Shown: piece by piece, positions 1-6,806 of the stretch
How positions within the stretch are numbered: the first letter of the stretch is position 1
Layout: each line of letters starts with the position of its first letter
Assembly (NCBI GenBank): GCA_948496895.1
Contig: CAOOJO010000048.1
Coordinates: 1 to 11,220, forward strand
Direction of reading: 5' to 3'
Source: an uncultured Acetatifactor sp.
GTDB lineage: Bacteria; Bacillota; Clostridia; Lachnospirales; Lachnospiraceae
Length of the DNA: 11,220 bases
Notes under the pieces: model-generated
The model's database searches: none
Told to the model about the DNA's origin: nothing
What the model saw: the letters and a program-made list of their open reading frames with translations, nothing else
Program-made: the position numbers and the translations under genes

Positions 1-83
1 GGTCAGATACTGCCGCCCATAGCATACCTAATTTTGAAAGCGTTACAGTTTAACTCTTTTAGCGGCAGGGAGGGAGGGCTTTT

Positions 84-974
84 ATGTCGAACGATACACT
101 TATGCTGGAGCTGCCGAAGGAAGCCGTCACAGTGGATGACAAAGTAGCCGTGCTGCCCTTCTGGCAGGTAGATATCGGGAGCCACCAACATCATTTCTTC
201 GAGCTGGCCTATGTCACCGGCGGCTGCGCCCTGCATACTTTGAACGGAAACACTGCAATGATCCGGGAGGGAGACTATTTCATCATGGACTACGACAGTG
301 TGCACAGCTATGCGCAGACCGCTGATTTCACCCTCATCAACTGCATGTTCCTCCCGGAAGTCGTCGATTATACCCTGCGGGGATGCAGAACCTTCGATGA
401 GCTGATGCGCGTATGCCTGACGCGATATTACAAGCAATATTCGGGGCAGGCGGTCGTGAACCGGGTCTTCCGGGATGATGACGGGCGCGTCCTGCAGCTT
501 CTCACTGGCGCCAAGCTCGAATATCTGAATAAATATGTAGGATACACCGAAATCTTCCGGGGCCGTCTGATGGAGATCTTGATTCTTACCATGCGCCGGG
601 TGCTCTGCCAGGAAGGCATCCAACGTCCGGTCCTGCCCCAGAGCACCATTGTGCTGGAGGTTGTCCGATACCTGGACACCCACTATCAGGAAAAGGCCCT
701 GCTGGGGGATTTCTGTCAGGAATACCACTACAGCCTGCAGTATGTGTCGCGCAAGTTCAAGCAGGAGACGGGCTTCACCGCCTCCGAATATCTGCAGAAA
801 AAGCGACTGGAAAAGAGCTGTGAGCTGCTCATCTGCAGCGATATGTCCATACAGGAAATCGCCCACCAGATCGGCTATGAGGATACCAGGTTCTTCAACC
901 AGCTCTTCCAGAAAAAGCTGAAGATGTCCCCCCGTGAGTATCGGAAAATGTCCGTGAACACAGAGATGGCATAG
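84..974 (+). CDS. AraC-family transcriptional regulator
   Basis: Predicted cytoplasmic DNA-binding regulator of 296 aa, the usual length for a cupin-plus-AraC protein. Residues about 25-90 look like the N-terminal AraC-type cupin: a His cluster at H34-H37 followed by FFELAYV, and REGDYFI at 61-67. Residues about 190-290 carry two helix-turn-helix units. The first lies around 205-230 (LLGDFCQEYHYSLQYVSRKF), and the second starts at SIQEIAHQIGYED (255-267) and runs through FFNQLF to the family-typical MSPREYRK. The start is supported by AGGGAGGG at 71-78, five bases before ATG. The gene ends 65 bp before the response regulator on the same strand with no terminator or clear promoter between, so the two may be co-transcribed. 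The ligand is unknown; family members of this architecture often sense sugars or small metabolites. Whether it regulates the downstream Bce module is inference. Confidence 0.9.
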   Translation: MSNDTLMLELPKEAVTVDDKVAVLPFWQVDIGSHQHHFFELAYVTGGCALHTLNGNTAMIREGDYFIMDYDSVHSYAQTADFTLINCMFLPEVVDYTLRGCRTFDELMRVCLTRYYKQYSGQAVVNRVFRDDDGRVLQLLTGAKLEYLNKYVGYTEIFRGRLMEILILTMRRVLCQEGIQRPVLPQSTIVLEVVRYLDTHYQEKALLGDFCQEYHYSLQYVSRKFKQETGFTASEYLQKKRLEKSCELLICSDMSIQEIAHQIGYEDTRFFNQLFQKKLKMSPREYRKMSVNTEMA

Positions 975-1029
975 CGGAAAGGCGGTCAGGAACAGTGTGC
1001 ACAGGCAGCGATGCCAAATCCCAGAACGC

Positions 1030-1034
1030 GGAGG
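1030..1034 (+). promoter_or_regulatory. Ribosome binding site that sets the response regulator start
   Basis: GGAGG lies five bases before the ATG at 1040. It favours this start over the longer in-frame GTG start at 995, which would add 15 residues (MCTGSDAKSQNAEVP) unlike any receiver domain. Confidence 0.75.
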
Positions 1035-1039
1035 TTCCC

Positions 1040-1711
1040 ATGGACAGAATCCTTATCATAGAAGACGATGCCCTGATACAGGAGGAGCTTGCGACCCTTC
1101 TGTCCAATCAGGGCTATAGGGCATGCTGCGTCACCGATTTCCGGGACGTCTCCCGGCAGGTGCGGGAGGCGTCGCCCGATTTGATCCTGCTGGACGTGAA
1201 TCTGCCGGGGCAGGACGGCTACCGGCTCTGCACCGCCATCCGCAGCTTTTCCACGGTGCCCATCCTGTTCCTCACAGGCCGGGACACCGCCATGGACGAG
1301 CTTCAGGCCCTGACTTTGGGCGGGGACGACTATGTCTCCAAGCCCTACAACATCCCCGTGCTGCTGGCCAGAATCGGCCTGCTGCTCAGACGGCGCGGCC
1401 CCGCCGCCCAGGCCGGGCCCTGCCCCATGGAGCACAAGGGCATCCGGCTGGACACGGTGGCTGGGACGCTGGCCCGGGACGGCCAGGTGGTCTCCCTGAC
1501 CAAAACGGAGCTGAAGATCATGTATCTCCTCTTCCGGCATCCGGGGGAGATCGTCCCCAGACTGGACATCATAGAATACCTGTGGGACAATGAGATCCAC
1601 ACCGATGACAACACCTTAAGCGTGAACGTCATGCGCCTGCGGGAGAAGCTGCGGACGCTGGGGGCGGAGGATTTCATCCAGACCAGGAGGGGGATGGGGT
1701 ACCAGATATGA
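1040..1711 (+). CDS. bceR: OmpR/PhoB-type response regulator of a Bce-like system
   Basis: Response regulator of 223 aa, the partner of the histidine kinase that follows. The receiver domain covers about residues 1-115: acidic pocket E8-D9-D10, phospho-acceptor D52 in LILLDVNLPGQDG, switch T79 (LFLTG) and K101 in SKPYNIPVLLARI. The winged-helix DNA-binding domain covers about 130-223, with LTKTELKIMYLLFRHPGEIV, then DDNTLSVNVMRLREKL and the C-terminal RRGMGYQI typical of OmpR/BceR proteins. I chose the ATG at 1040 because it places the receiver at residue 1 behind a GGAGG. The stop codon overlaps the kinase start (ATGA at 1708-1711), indicating translational coupling. By family knowledge, BceR proteins bind TnACA-N4-TGTAA boxes; a close match sits before the ABC genes at 3794-3807. 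The bce symbol is by similarity of type, not proof of orthology. Confidence 0.92.
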   Translation: MDRILIIEDDALIQEELATLLSNQGYRACCVTDFRDVSRQVREASPDLILLDVNLPGQDGYRLCTAIRSFSTVPILFLTGRDTAMDELQALTLGGDDYVSKPYNIPVLLARIGLLLRRRGPAAQAGPCPMEHKGIRLDTVAGTLARDGQVVSLTKTELKIMYLLFRHPGEIVPRLDIIEYLWDNEIHTDDNTLSVNVMRLREKLRTLGAEDFIQTRRGMGYQI

Positions 1712-2781
1712 AGCTTTCTGATTACATATATGAAGTCAAAGGAGTCCTGCTGGCGTGTTTCGCGGGCGGGCTGTTCTTTACGCTTATCCTGGCCGCCTTC
1801 GGGCTCAGCGCGGCGCAGCTTGCGCTGCTTTGGATCTGCTTCTGTCTCATCCTTTTCCCCACCCTTCTGCTCTGCTGGCGAAAGAAGCACAGGCGGCTGT
1901 CCTATCTGTCAGACACCCTCCAGGCGCTGGAGCCGAAATATCTGCTGGCCGAAATCGCCGATGCCCCGGACTCCGCCCTGGAGCAGGTCTACTTCCGGCT
2001 GCTTAGGACGGCCCTGAAATCCATGACGGACCAGGTGGCGGCCTCTCAGCGCCAGGCCCGGGAATACCGGGAATTCCTGGAGCAGTGGGTACATGAGATC
2101 AAGCTGCCGGCGACAGGCATCCAGCTTCTCTGCGAGAACAACAAGACGGACGTCACCCGGAAAATCCTGGCCCAGACCCAGCGCATGGGCCAGGATGTGG
2201 AAAAGGTGCTGTTCTACGCCCGTCTGGGCAGCGCGGAGAAGGACTGCCTCATCCGGGAAATCCCCCTGCGGGACTGCGTCATGGACGTGCTGGCCAGGAA
2301 CCGGCAGCTCCTGATAGAGAGCGGCGCAAGCGTCCACACCGACGTGGCCTACAGCGTGCGCTCGGACCCCCGGTGGCTGTCCTTCCTCCTGACGCAGATT
2401 ATCTCCAACAGCCTGAAATACCGAAGCGAAAGGCCCCTGGCCCTGGGCATCGCCTCCCGGGAGGCAGACGGCTGCGTGGTGCTGTCCGTCACCGACAACG
2501 GGCTGGGCATCCGGCCCAGCGAGCTCCCCCGCGTCTTCGACAAGGGCTTCGTGGGCAGCAACGACCGGGGCACAGGCGCAGGTTCCACCGCCTCCGGCAT
2601 GGGGGCTGCCACTGGTACAGGGGCTGCCACCAGCATGGGAGCTGCCACCGGCATAGGGCTGTACCTCTGCGCCGGGCTCTGCGAACGGCTCGGCATCGGG
2701 ATACAGGCGGAATCGGACTGGAACCGGTCTACCACTATCTCCCTTTATTTCTCTGATACACCCTGGGGAGAAGAGCACTGA
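1708..2781 (+). CDS. bceS: BceS-like intramembrane-sensing histidine kinase with a repeat-expanded ATP lid
   Basis: Membrane histidine kinase of 357 aa. Two adjacent TM helices (about 12-33 and 36-57) are joined by a very short loop, so there is no extracellular sensor domain. In BceS-type kinases the signal comes from the partner ABC permease. The H box is EQWVHEIKLP with phospho-acceptor H129. The ATPase domain shows the N box (QIISNSLKY, N234), G1 (DNGLGI, D263), F box (VFDKGF) and G2 (GIGLYL, 315-320). Between F and G2, where family members normally have a short lid, there is a G/A/T/S-rich stretch of about 30 residues. It includes three exact-length 6-residue units (GAATGT, GAATSM, GAATGI; 299-316). 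This makes the protein longer than typical BceS, which is about 334 aa. All catalytic motifs are intact, so the gene looks functional. It overlaps the regulator by 4 bp and ends 22 bp from the convergent zeta-like gene, with no visible terminator between them. Confidence 0.9.
   Translation: MKLSDYIYEVKGVLLACFAGGLFFTLILAAFGLSAAQLALLWICFCLILFPTLLLCWRKKHRRLSYLSDTLQALEPKYLLAEIADAPDSALEQVYFRLLRTALKSMTDQVAASQRQAREYREFLEQWVHEIKLPATGIQLLCENNKTDVTRKILAQTQRMGQDVEKVLFYARLGSAEKDCLIREIPLRDCVMDVLARNRQLLIESGASVHTDVAYSVRSDPRWLSFLLTQIISNSLKYRSERPLALGIASREADGCVVLSVTDNGLGIRPSELPRVFDKGFVGSNDRGTGAGSTASGMGAATGTGAATSMGAATGIGLYLCAGLCERLGIGIQAESDWNRSTTISLYFSDTPWGEEH
2602..2655 (+). repeat. Three 18-bp in-frame tandem repeats in the kinase ATP lid
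   Basis: Three consecutive 18-base units each begin GGGGCTGCCAC, GGGGCTGCCAC or GGAGCTGCCAC and encode G-A-A-T-x-x. The last unit runs straight into the G2 box, supplying its first Gly-Ile. The preceding codons (GSTASGM, from 2581) look like an older, degenerate copy. A unit length that is a multiple of three means copy-number change keeps the reading frame. Confidence 0.9.
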
Positions 2782-2803
2782 TGTGTTAAAACCGATACCA
2801 GTT

Positions 2804-3418
2804 CTACTGCCCAGCAACATTAGTCTGGTTTAATTCAGCCTTTACCATATCAGAGACACCCGTCAATGCACGTATGTCTTCAAAACGCCAGTCTTCACAC
2901 TCGCTAAAATATACCTCGTCTTTTCTTTTCTTAAATATACGGACAGGACTGCTGGAAGAATTGTCGTATATATGAAAAATATCACAGATCGGAACCAGAT
3001 TTTTCACCAATGCCAATGCTCTATCATACCTGGAAATGATTTTTTCTTCCGGTACATCATGTCCGCCGGAAGCGACTCTCGCTTTCACTCTCCAGACATT
3101 AATCATCGGATCCGCCGTAAGTATATAATAACAGCGAATAAAATACCCCTTATCAGCAGCCTTCACCAGCAGTTTTAAATTGCGTTCCGTTGACAATACC
3201 GTCTCAAAACAGAACTCTCTCATTTGTTCCACATGTTCTTCTCTCTGCTTTTCCGCTAATTGGGCGGCTTCTATGTCAGAGCATTTCAAGTTCTTCTTTA
3301 TTTCATCCGCATTGATATAATCTATGGGCGGCTTCAGCAACTGTGTGAATGTACTTTTTCCCGAGCCATTCGGGCCAGCAAAAACGACTATCTCAGGCTT
3401 TTTCTGCAATCCGCTCAC
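2804..3418 (-). CDS. Zeta-toxin-like P-loop kinase (COG4185-type)
   Basis: Predicted 204-aa cytoplasmic P-loop NTPase. Walker A is GPNGSGKST (residues 15-23), preceded by the short beta strand EIVVFA. Then come YINADEIKK (34-42), FCFETVLST (69-76) and GYFIRCYYILTADP (91-104). The pattern RVKARVASGGHDVPEEKIISR (110-130) carries the conserved Arg and GGH/VPE features of the zeta-toxin/'predicted ABC-type ATPase' family. Zeta toxins phosphorylate UDP-N-acetylglucosamine and block wall synthesis; whether this protein does so is not shown. The only plausible start is GTG at 3418, because the next Met is residue 66. It has AGGAAGGGG at 3426-3434, seven bases upstream. It overlaps the small upstream gene by 26 bp, the usual arrangement of a coupled antitoxin-toxin pair. 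The gene is much richer in A+T than its neighbours and runs against the Bce operon, suggesting separate acquisition. Confidence 0.82.
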   Translation of the reverse strand: MSGLQKKPEIVVFAGPNGSGKSTFTQLLKPPIDYINADEIKKNLKCSDIEAAQLAEKQREEHVEQMREFCFETVLSTERNLKLLVKAADKGYFIRCYYILTADPMINVWRVKARVASGGHDVPEEKIISRYDRALALVKNLVPICDIFHIYDNSSSSPVRIFKKRKDEVYFSECEDWRFEDIRALTGVSDMVKAELNQTNVAGQ

Positions 3419-3614
3419 TATAACGCCCCTTCCTCATCCTTCCGCAGAGTTCCGTTCTGGTCCCATCGTTTTCTTCCTGATAAATAATCTGGGTTTTTCT
3501 ATCATAGACGACTATGGGGACGTCTAATGCCTTATTTTTCTCTAATTCAATTCTTACTGCTGCGTTTGCGCGCCTGACTACCGCTTCATCAGAAATATAT
3601 TCTTCTCTCTTCAT
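3393..3614 (-). CDS. Small partner protein, putative antitoxin of the zeta-like kinase
   Basis: Acidic-to-basic protein of 73 aa starting MKREEYISDEAVVRRANAAV. No named antitoxin family is recognised. The N-terminal half (about 8-30) looks helical. It is followed by a strand-rich segment, PIVVYDRKTQIIYQEENDG (33-51), and a basic tail. The ATG at 3614 is chosen because GGAGGG lies seven bases upstream; a GTG eight codons earlier would place that site inside the coding region. It ends inside the start of the zeta-like gene, so the two are translated together. Small proteins of this size directly before zeta-family kinases are often annotated as hypothetical or antitoxin. The antitoxin role here rests only on position and size. 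Confidence 0.7.
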   Translation of the reverse strand: MKREEYISDEAVVRRANAAVRIELEKNKALDVPIVVYDRKTQIIYQEENDGTRTELCGRMRKGRYSERIAEKA

Positions 3615-3683
3615 GTCCTGTCCCTCCATATATTGCACGGTTGCTTACCAACTTCATCCGTTAAGGCCTTTTGTCTTGTTCTC

Positions 3684-3692
3684 AGTATACCA
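3684..3692 (-). promoter_or_regulatory. Extended -10 promoter for the toxin-antitoxin pair
   Basis: On the minus strand TGG is followed by TATACT, an extended -10 (TGn plus a 5/6 match to TATAAT), about 70 bp before the antitoxin ATG. The -35 region is poor. An 8-bp palindrome, AAGGCCTT (3663-3670), lies just downstream of the expected transcription start and could serve as an autoregulatory operator. That role is inferred from position only. Confidence 0.45.
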
Positions 3693-3793
3693 TTTCCCAC
3701 CCTCTTTTACCACCTGTATATCCTAAGTTTTTGAGAAAGCCATTCCTCTTATATGTTTAGAATCCTTCCTCAGCGATATCGTTCCCCTTAAAA

Positions 3794-3807
3794 TGACAAA
3801 ACTGTCA
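3794..3807 (+). promoter_or_regulatory. BceR-type operator upstream of the ABC genes
   Basis: TGACA-AAAC-TGTCA is a perfect 5-4-5 inverted repeat. It differs at one defined position from the Bacillus BceR box TnACA-N4-TGTAA. Its centre lies about 60 bp upstream of the expected start site of the following promoter, as expected for an activator bound upstream of -35. Confidence 0.6.
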
Positions 3808-3849
3808 CATGAAATCAACAGACATCTATACCTCCCGTCCATTCCATGT

Positions 3850-3855
3850 TATAAA
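3850..3855 (+). promoter_or_regulatory. Probable -10 element of the bceAB promoter
   Basis: TATAAA lies 35 bp before the ATPase start. No good -35 is seen at 16-18 bp upstream, which fits a promoter that depends on an activator bound at 3794-3807. The segment 3619-3890 between the divergent antitoxin and ATPase genes holds only these regulatory sites and no gene I can support. Confidence 0.45.
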
Positions 3856-3890
3856 GTAATAGGGAATCCAATACAGGAGGTCAATCAAGA

Positions 3891-4685
3891 ATGGACAGAT
3901 ACAGCAATAGCAAGAATCATCGCCAGCCCCCTCTCCTCTCGGTAGAATCCGTGGACAAATACTACGGCTCCCCCCAGTCCGTGACCAAGGCCCTGGACCA
4001 GCTGGACTTCCGCGTCCAGCCCGGGGAGCACATCGCCGTCATGGGCGCCTCCGGCTCCGGCAAGACCACCCTCTTAAACTGCATCTCCACCATCGACACC
4101 GTAAGCTCCGGCCACATCCTCTTAGAGGGCCGGGACATCACCGCCATCCCCCCGGCGGACATCGCGGCCTTCCGCCGGGAGTCCCTGGGCTTCGTGTTCC
4201 AGGAGTTCAACCTGCTGGACACATTGACCCTGGAGGAGAACATGGCCCTGCCCCTGACCGTCCGGGAGCTCCACCAATCGGAAATCCGTGCAAAAGTCCA
4301 CGCCCTGGCGGACATGCTCGGCCTGAAGGAGGCCCTGGGGAAGTTCCCCTGGCAGGTATCCGGGGGCCAGAAGCAGCGCTGCGCCTTCGCCCGGGCCGTG
4401 ATCGGGGAGCCGAAGCTAATCCTGGCGGACGAGCCCACGGGGGCCCTGGATTCCGCCTCCGCCCGGATCCTCCTGGAGATCATGCACCGCTTCCACCGGG
4501 AGTCCCACGCCACCATCCTGATGGTGACCCACGACGCCTTCAGCGCCAGCTTCGCGGAGCGCATCCTGTTCCTGAAGGACGGGCGGATCTTCAATGAAAT
4601 CCTCAAAGGCGAGAAGCAGCGGGAAACCTTCTACCAGGAGATCCTGGACGTGCTCTGCGTGCTGGGAGGTGAGAGGCCATGCTGA
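3891..4685 (+). CDS. bceA: BceA-like ABC transporter ATPase
   Basis: Cytoplasmic ATPase of 264 aa, the usual size for BceA. It pairs with the permease that follows to form a peptide-sensing and detoxification ABC transporter (MacB/LolD-like superfamily). Motifs: Walker A GASGSGKTT (52-60), Q-loop FVFQEFNLLDTLTLEEN (Q104), signature VSGGQKQR (156-163), Walker B LILADEPTGALD (D180, E181) and H-loop MVTHD (H214). The GFVFQ/EFNLLDTLT run and the EPTGALDS box are typical of this subfamily. The start has AGGAGG at 3875-3880, ten bases upstream. It overlaps the permease by 7 bp. The gene is strikingly rich in G or C at third codon positions, in sharp contrast with the A+T-rich toxin-antitoxin pair just upstream. 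Substrates of such systems are usually bacitracin-like or lantibiotic peptides, but the actual substrate cannot be read from sequence. Confidence 0.93.
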   Translation: MDRYSNSKNHRQPPLLSVESVDKYYGSPQSVTKALDQLDFRVQPGEHIAVMGASGSGKTTLLNCISTIDTVSSGHILLEGRDITAIPPADIAAFRRESLGFVFQEFNLLDTLTLEENMALPLTVRELHQSEIRAKVHALADMLGLKEALGKFPWQVSGGQKQRCAFARAVIGEPKLILADEPTGALDSASARILLEIMHRFHRESHATILMVTHDAFSASFAERILFLKDGRIFNEILKGEKQRETFYQEILDVLCVLGGERPC

Positions 4686-6736
4686 AACACCTGTCCCTGC
4701 GAAACGCCAGGCGCCAGGCCGGGGAGTACGCCCTGTACTTCATCACCCTGACCTGCATCGTGTCCTTCCTCTACGCCTTCAACACCCTGCTCTTCTCCGA
4801 CAGCGTGAAGGCCCTGCCGGACATGGAGGTGCTGCCCTATATGATCGTGGCCGCCTCTGTGCTCATCATCCTGATCACAGGCCGAATCATCAGCTATATG
4901 GCGGGCTATATGCTGAAAAGGCGCAGCCGGGAGTTCGGCATCTACATGCTCTGCGGCATCCCGAATCGGGATATCGCAACGCTCCTCTCCCGGGAGACCG
5001 CGCTTCTGGGGATGCTTTCCTTCCTGCCAGGAATGCTCCTGGGGGCGCTATTGTCCCAGTTGCTGGAGGCTGTGGTGCTGCCCATGCTGGGGAGCCGCTA
5101 CCGGCTGCGCTTCCCCTTCTCCCTGCCCGGGTCAGGGCTTACCTTGGCCTACTTTTCCCTCATGCTCCTGTCCTCTCTGGCAAAGAACCGCAGATGGATC
5201 CGCAGGGTGACCCTATACGACCTCCTTGCCGCGGACCGGAAGGCCGAGACCTTCCCCCTGTCCGGCAATGCCCTGCGGGCCGGGCTGTTCCTCCTGTCCC
5301 TGGCCATGGGCGGCGCGGGCTTCTGGTTCCTCATGGCCCTGCCCATAGGTTCGGGCTTCGACTTCCTGGTGGGCACCGGCCTGCTGGCGGCGTTCCTGTT
5401 CGGCTTCTTCCAGAGCATCCCGGCGTTCCTGGCCACCCTCCTGGCAGGCCGGGATTCCTGGAAATACAGGAGGCACCGGCTGGCGGTATTCCGGGGCTTC
5501 ACCGCCAGGATACGCTCCACCAGCACAGCCCTGGGCATGCTCTCCACCCTGTTCGCCCTGGCCCTGGCCTTTTACGGCATCGGCATCAGCTTCAGCCAGG
5601 TGACGGACAAAATGGTGAACATGAACCTCTGGGACATCCAGCTCCTGCACCCGGGCGAGCAATGGGACTTCACCTCCTGTGAAGAGACAATCGCCCGGAT
5701 GGTCCCCCTGGAGGCTTCCTACACCTATGCCATCTACACGGACCAAGAGACGGCCCTTACCGACCTGAGGCAGCGGGCATCGGAGGAGCTGGGATATTCC
5801 GGCAATCCCATGTACCGGGAATTCTTCCACGACACTTATATGAAGCAGAGCGATTACTGGAGGCTGCAGGAGCTCCTGGGGGTGGAGCTGGAGACGCCGG
5901 AGGACGCGTCCCCGGACATGCCCGTCTGCTACGTCCACTGCCTCCCCTCCCTGGCTGATTCCTTCCGGGAGTATCTCAGCCAGGCGGAAAGAACCTATGC
6001 CGGATATCCCATCTCCCGGGACGACATGTTCACGGAAGACTTCTGCCAGTCCGACATCTATGGAAACGGGCTTGGTTACATCCTTGTAGTCCCGGATGAG
6101 GCAGTGGAGTCCTGCCGCGTCCTCTACAGCCAGTGCGTCATGCTGACTGAGTGCCCCCTGGCACATGATGAGCTGGACGAAATCGCGGATGCATGCGGCC
6201 TGACAAGGCTTCGCCGCAACACCGTGCGGAGCAGCTCCGACGGCCCGGGCGCAACCGCCTTCGCGGCAGAGGGGGATTACCTCTCCGGGAAATGGGTGGA
6301 CAAAGACTTTTTAAACTACCTCCCCGCCCTGGCCATCTGCCTGTTCTACCTGGCCCTGGTGCTGGAGATCACCGGCGCGGCCATCCTGGCCACCCAGCTC
6401 CTTGGCGACCGGGACAAGCGCCGCCGGCAGGACCTCCTCCTTTCCCAGCTTGGGATGGAGCCGTGCCAGGTCAGGAGGCTTGGCCGCTGGCAGACCGGGC
6501 TGTTCTTCCTGCTGCCGCTCCCCCCGGCCTTTGAGGTGAGCAGCGCCTATATCATCCTCTGCGGGACGCGGCTGGAGCATGGCCTGTTCTACTTTCCGTC
6601 CGCCATGGGGCCTATGTGGCTCATCTGGCTCCTGGTGCGCTCCCTGCTCGTCTTCGGGCTGCTCTACGGAATCTACTACGCCGCTGCCCGAATCAGCGAC
6701 AAAGGGGAAAAGTCCTTGACGCTGCCCCGAAAATAG
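4679..6736 (+). CDS. bceB: BceB-like ABC transporter permease
   Basis: Membrane protein of 685 aa with ten predicted TM helices (about 20-40, 53-77, 107-130, 152-168, 200-222, 228-255, 283-306, 545-573, 605-627 and 645-670). A large domain of about 235 residues (310-542) lies between TM7 and TM8 and would be extracellular. This is the BceB/FtsX-type layout, in which that domain takes part in peptide sensing. The stretch LKRRSREFGIYMLCGI (79-94) after TM2 is the typical FtsX-domain coupling region. It starts within the ATPase gene, with GGAGGTGAG at 4665-4673, nine bases from the ATG when counted from GGAGG, so the two are translated together. BceB of Bacillus is about 646 aa; the extra length lies mainly in the extracellular domain and C-terminus. 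It works with the ATPase before it and probably with the kinase at 1708-2781, to which such permeases pass the signal within the membrane. Confidence 0.92.
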   Translation: MLKHLSLRNARRQAGEYALYFITLTCIVSFLYAFNTLLFSDSVKALPDMEVLPYMIVAASVLIILITGRIISYMAGYMLKRRSREFGIYMLCGIPNRDIATLLSRETALLGMLSFLPGMLLGALLSQLLEAVVLPMLGSRYRLRFPFSLPGSGLTLAYFSLMLLSSLAKNRRWIRRVTLYDLLAADRKAETFPLSGNALRAGLFLLSLAMGGAGFWFLMALPIGSGFDFLVGTGLLAAFLFGFFQSIPAFLATLLAGRDSWKYRRHRLAVFRGFTARIRSTSTALGMLSTLFALALAFYGIGISFSQVTDKMVNMNLWDIQLLHPGEQWDFTSCEETIARMVPLEASYTYAIYTDQETALTDLRQRASEELGYSGNPMYREFFHDTYMKQSDYWRLQELLGVELETPEDASPDMPVCYVHCLPSLADSFREYLSQAERTYAGYPISRDDMFTEDFCQSDIYGNGLGYILVVPDEAVESCRVLYSQCVMLTECPLAHDELDEIADACGLTRLRRNTVRSSSDGPGATAFAAEGDYLSGKWVDKDFLNYLPALAICLFYLALVLEITGAAILATQLLGDRDKRRRQDLLLSQLGMEPCQVRRLGRWQTGLFFLLPLPPAFEVSSAYIILCGTRLEHGLFYFPSAMGPMWLIWLLVRSLLVFGLLYGIYYAAARISDKGEKSLTLPRK

Positions 6737-6806
6737 CATATGATAGAGGGGAAAGAGAAGCAAGGTGACAGTCCAAGGAGAAGGGAAAGGAGCGTCTGAA
6801 CGAACC

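Noticed and set aside
3..866. 287-aa open frame on the minus strand
   Set aside because: Antisense to the AraC regulator, whose helix-turn-helix and ribosome binding site are clear. No recognisable domain.
996..1003. 8-bp palindrome TGTGCACA between the AraC and response regulator genes
   Set aside because: Short, no promoter elements beside it, and it does not match the BceR box; expected by chance.
2104..2118. LPATG, resembling a sortase motif
   Set aside because: It lies in the cytoplasmic H-box region of the histidine kinase (residues 133-137), not at the C-terminus of a secreted protein, so it is chance.
2782..2803. Terminator between the kinase and the zeta-like gene
   Set aside because: No hairpin with a T-run is visible on either strand in this 22-bp gap.
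1909..2820. 303-aa open frame on the minus strand, and similar long frames at 986-1600 and 5213-6166
   Set aside because: Shadows of the kinase, regulator and permease in G+C-rich DNA; low-complexity composition and no motif.
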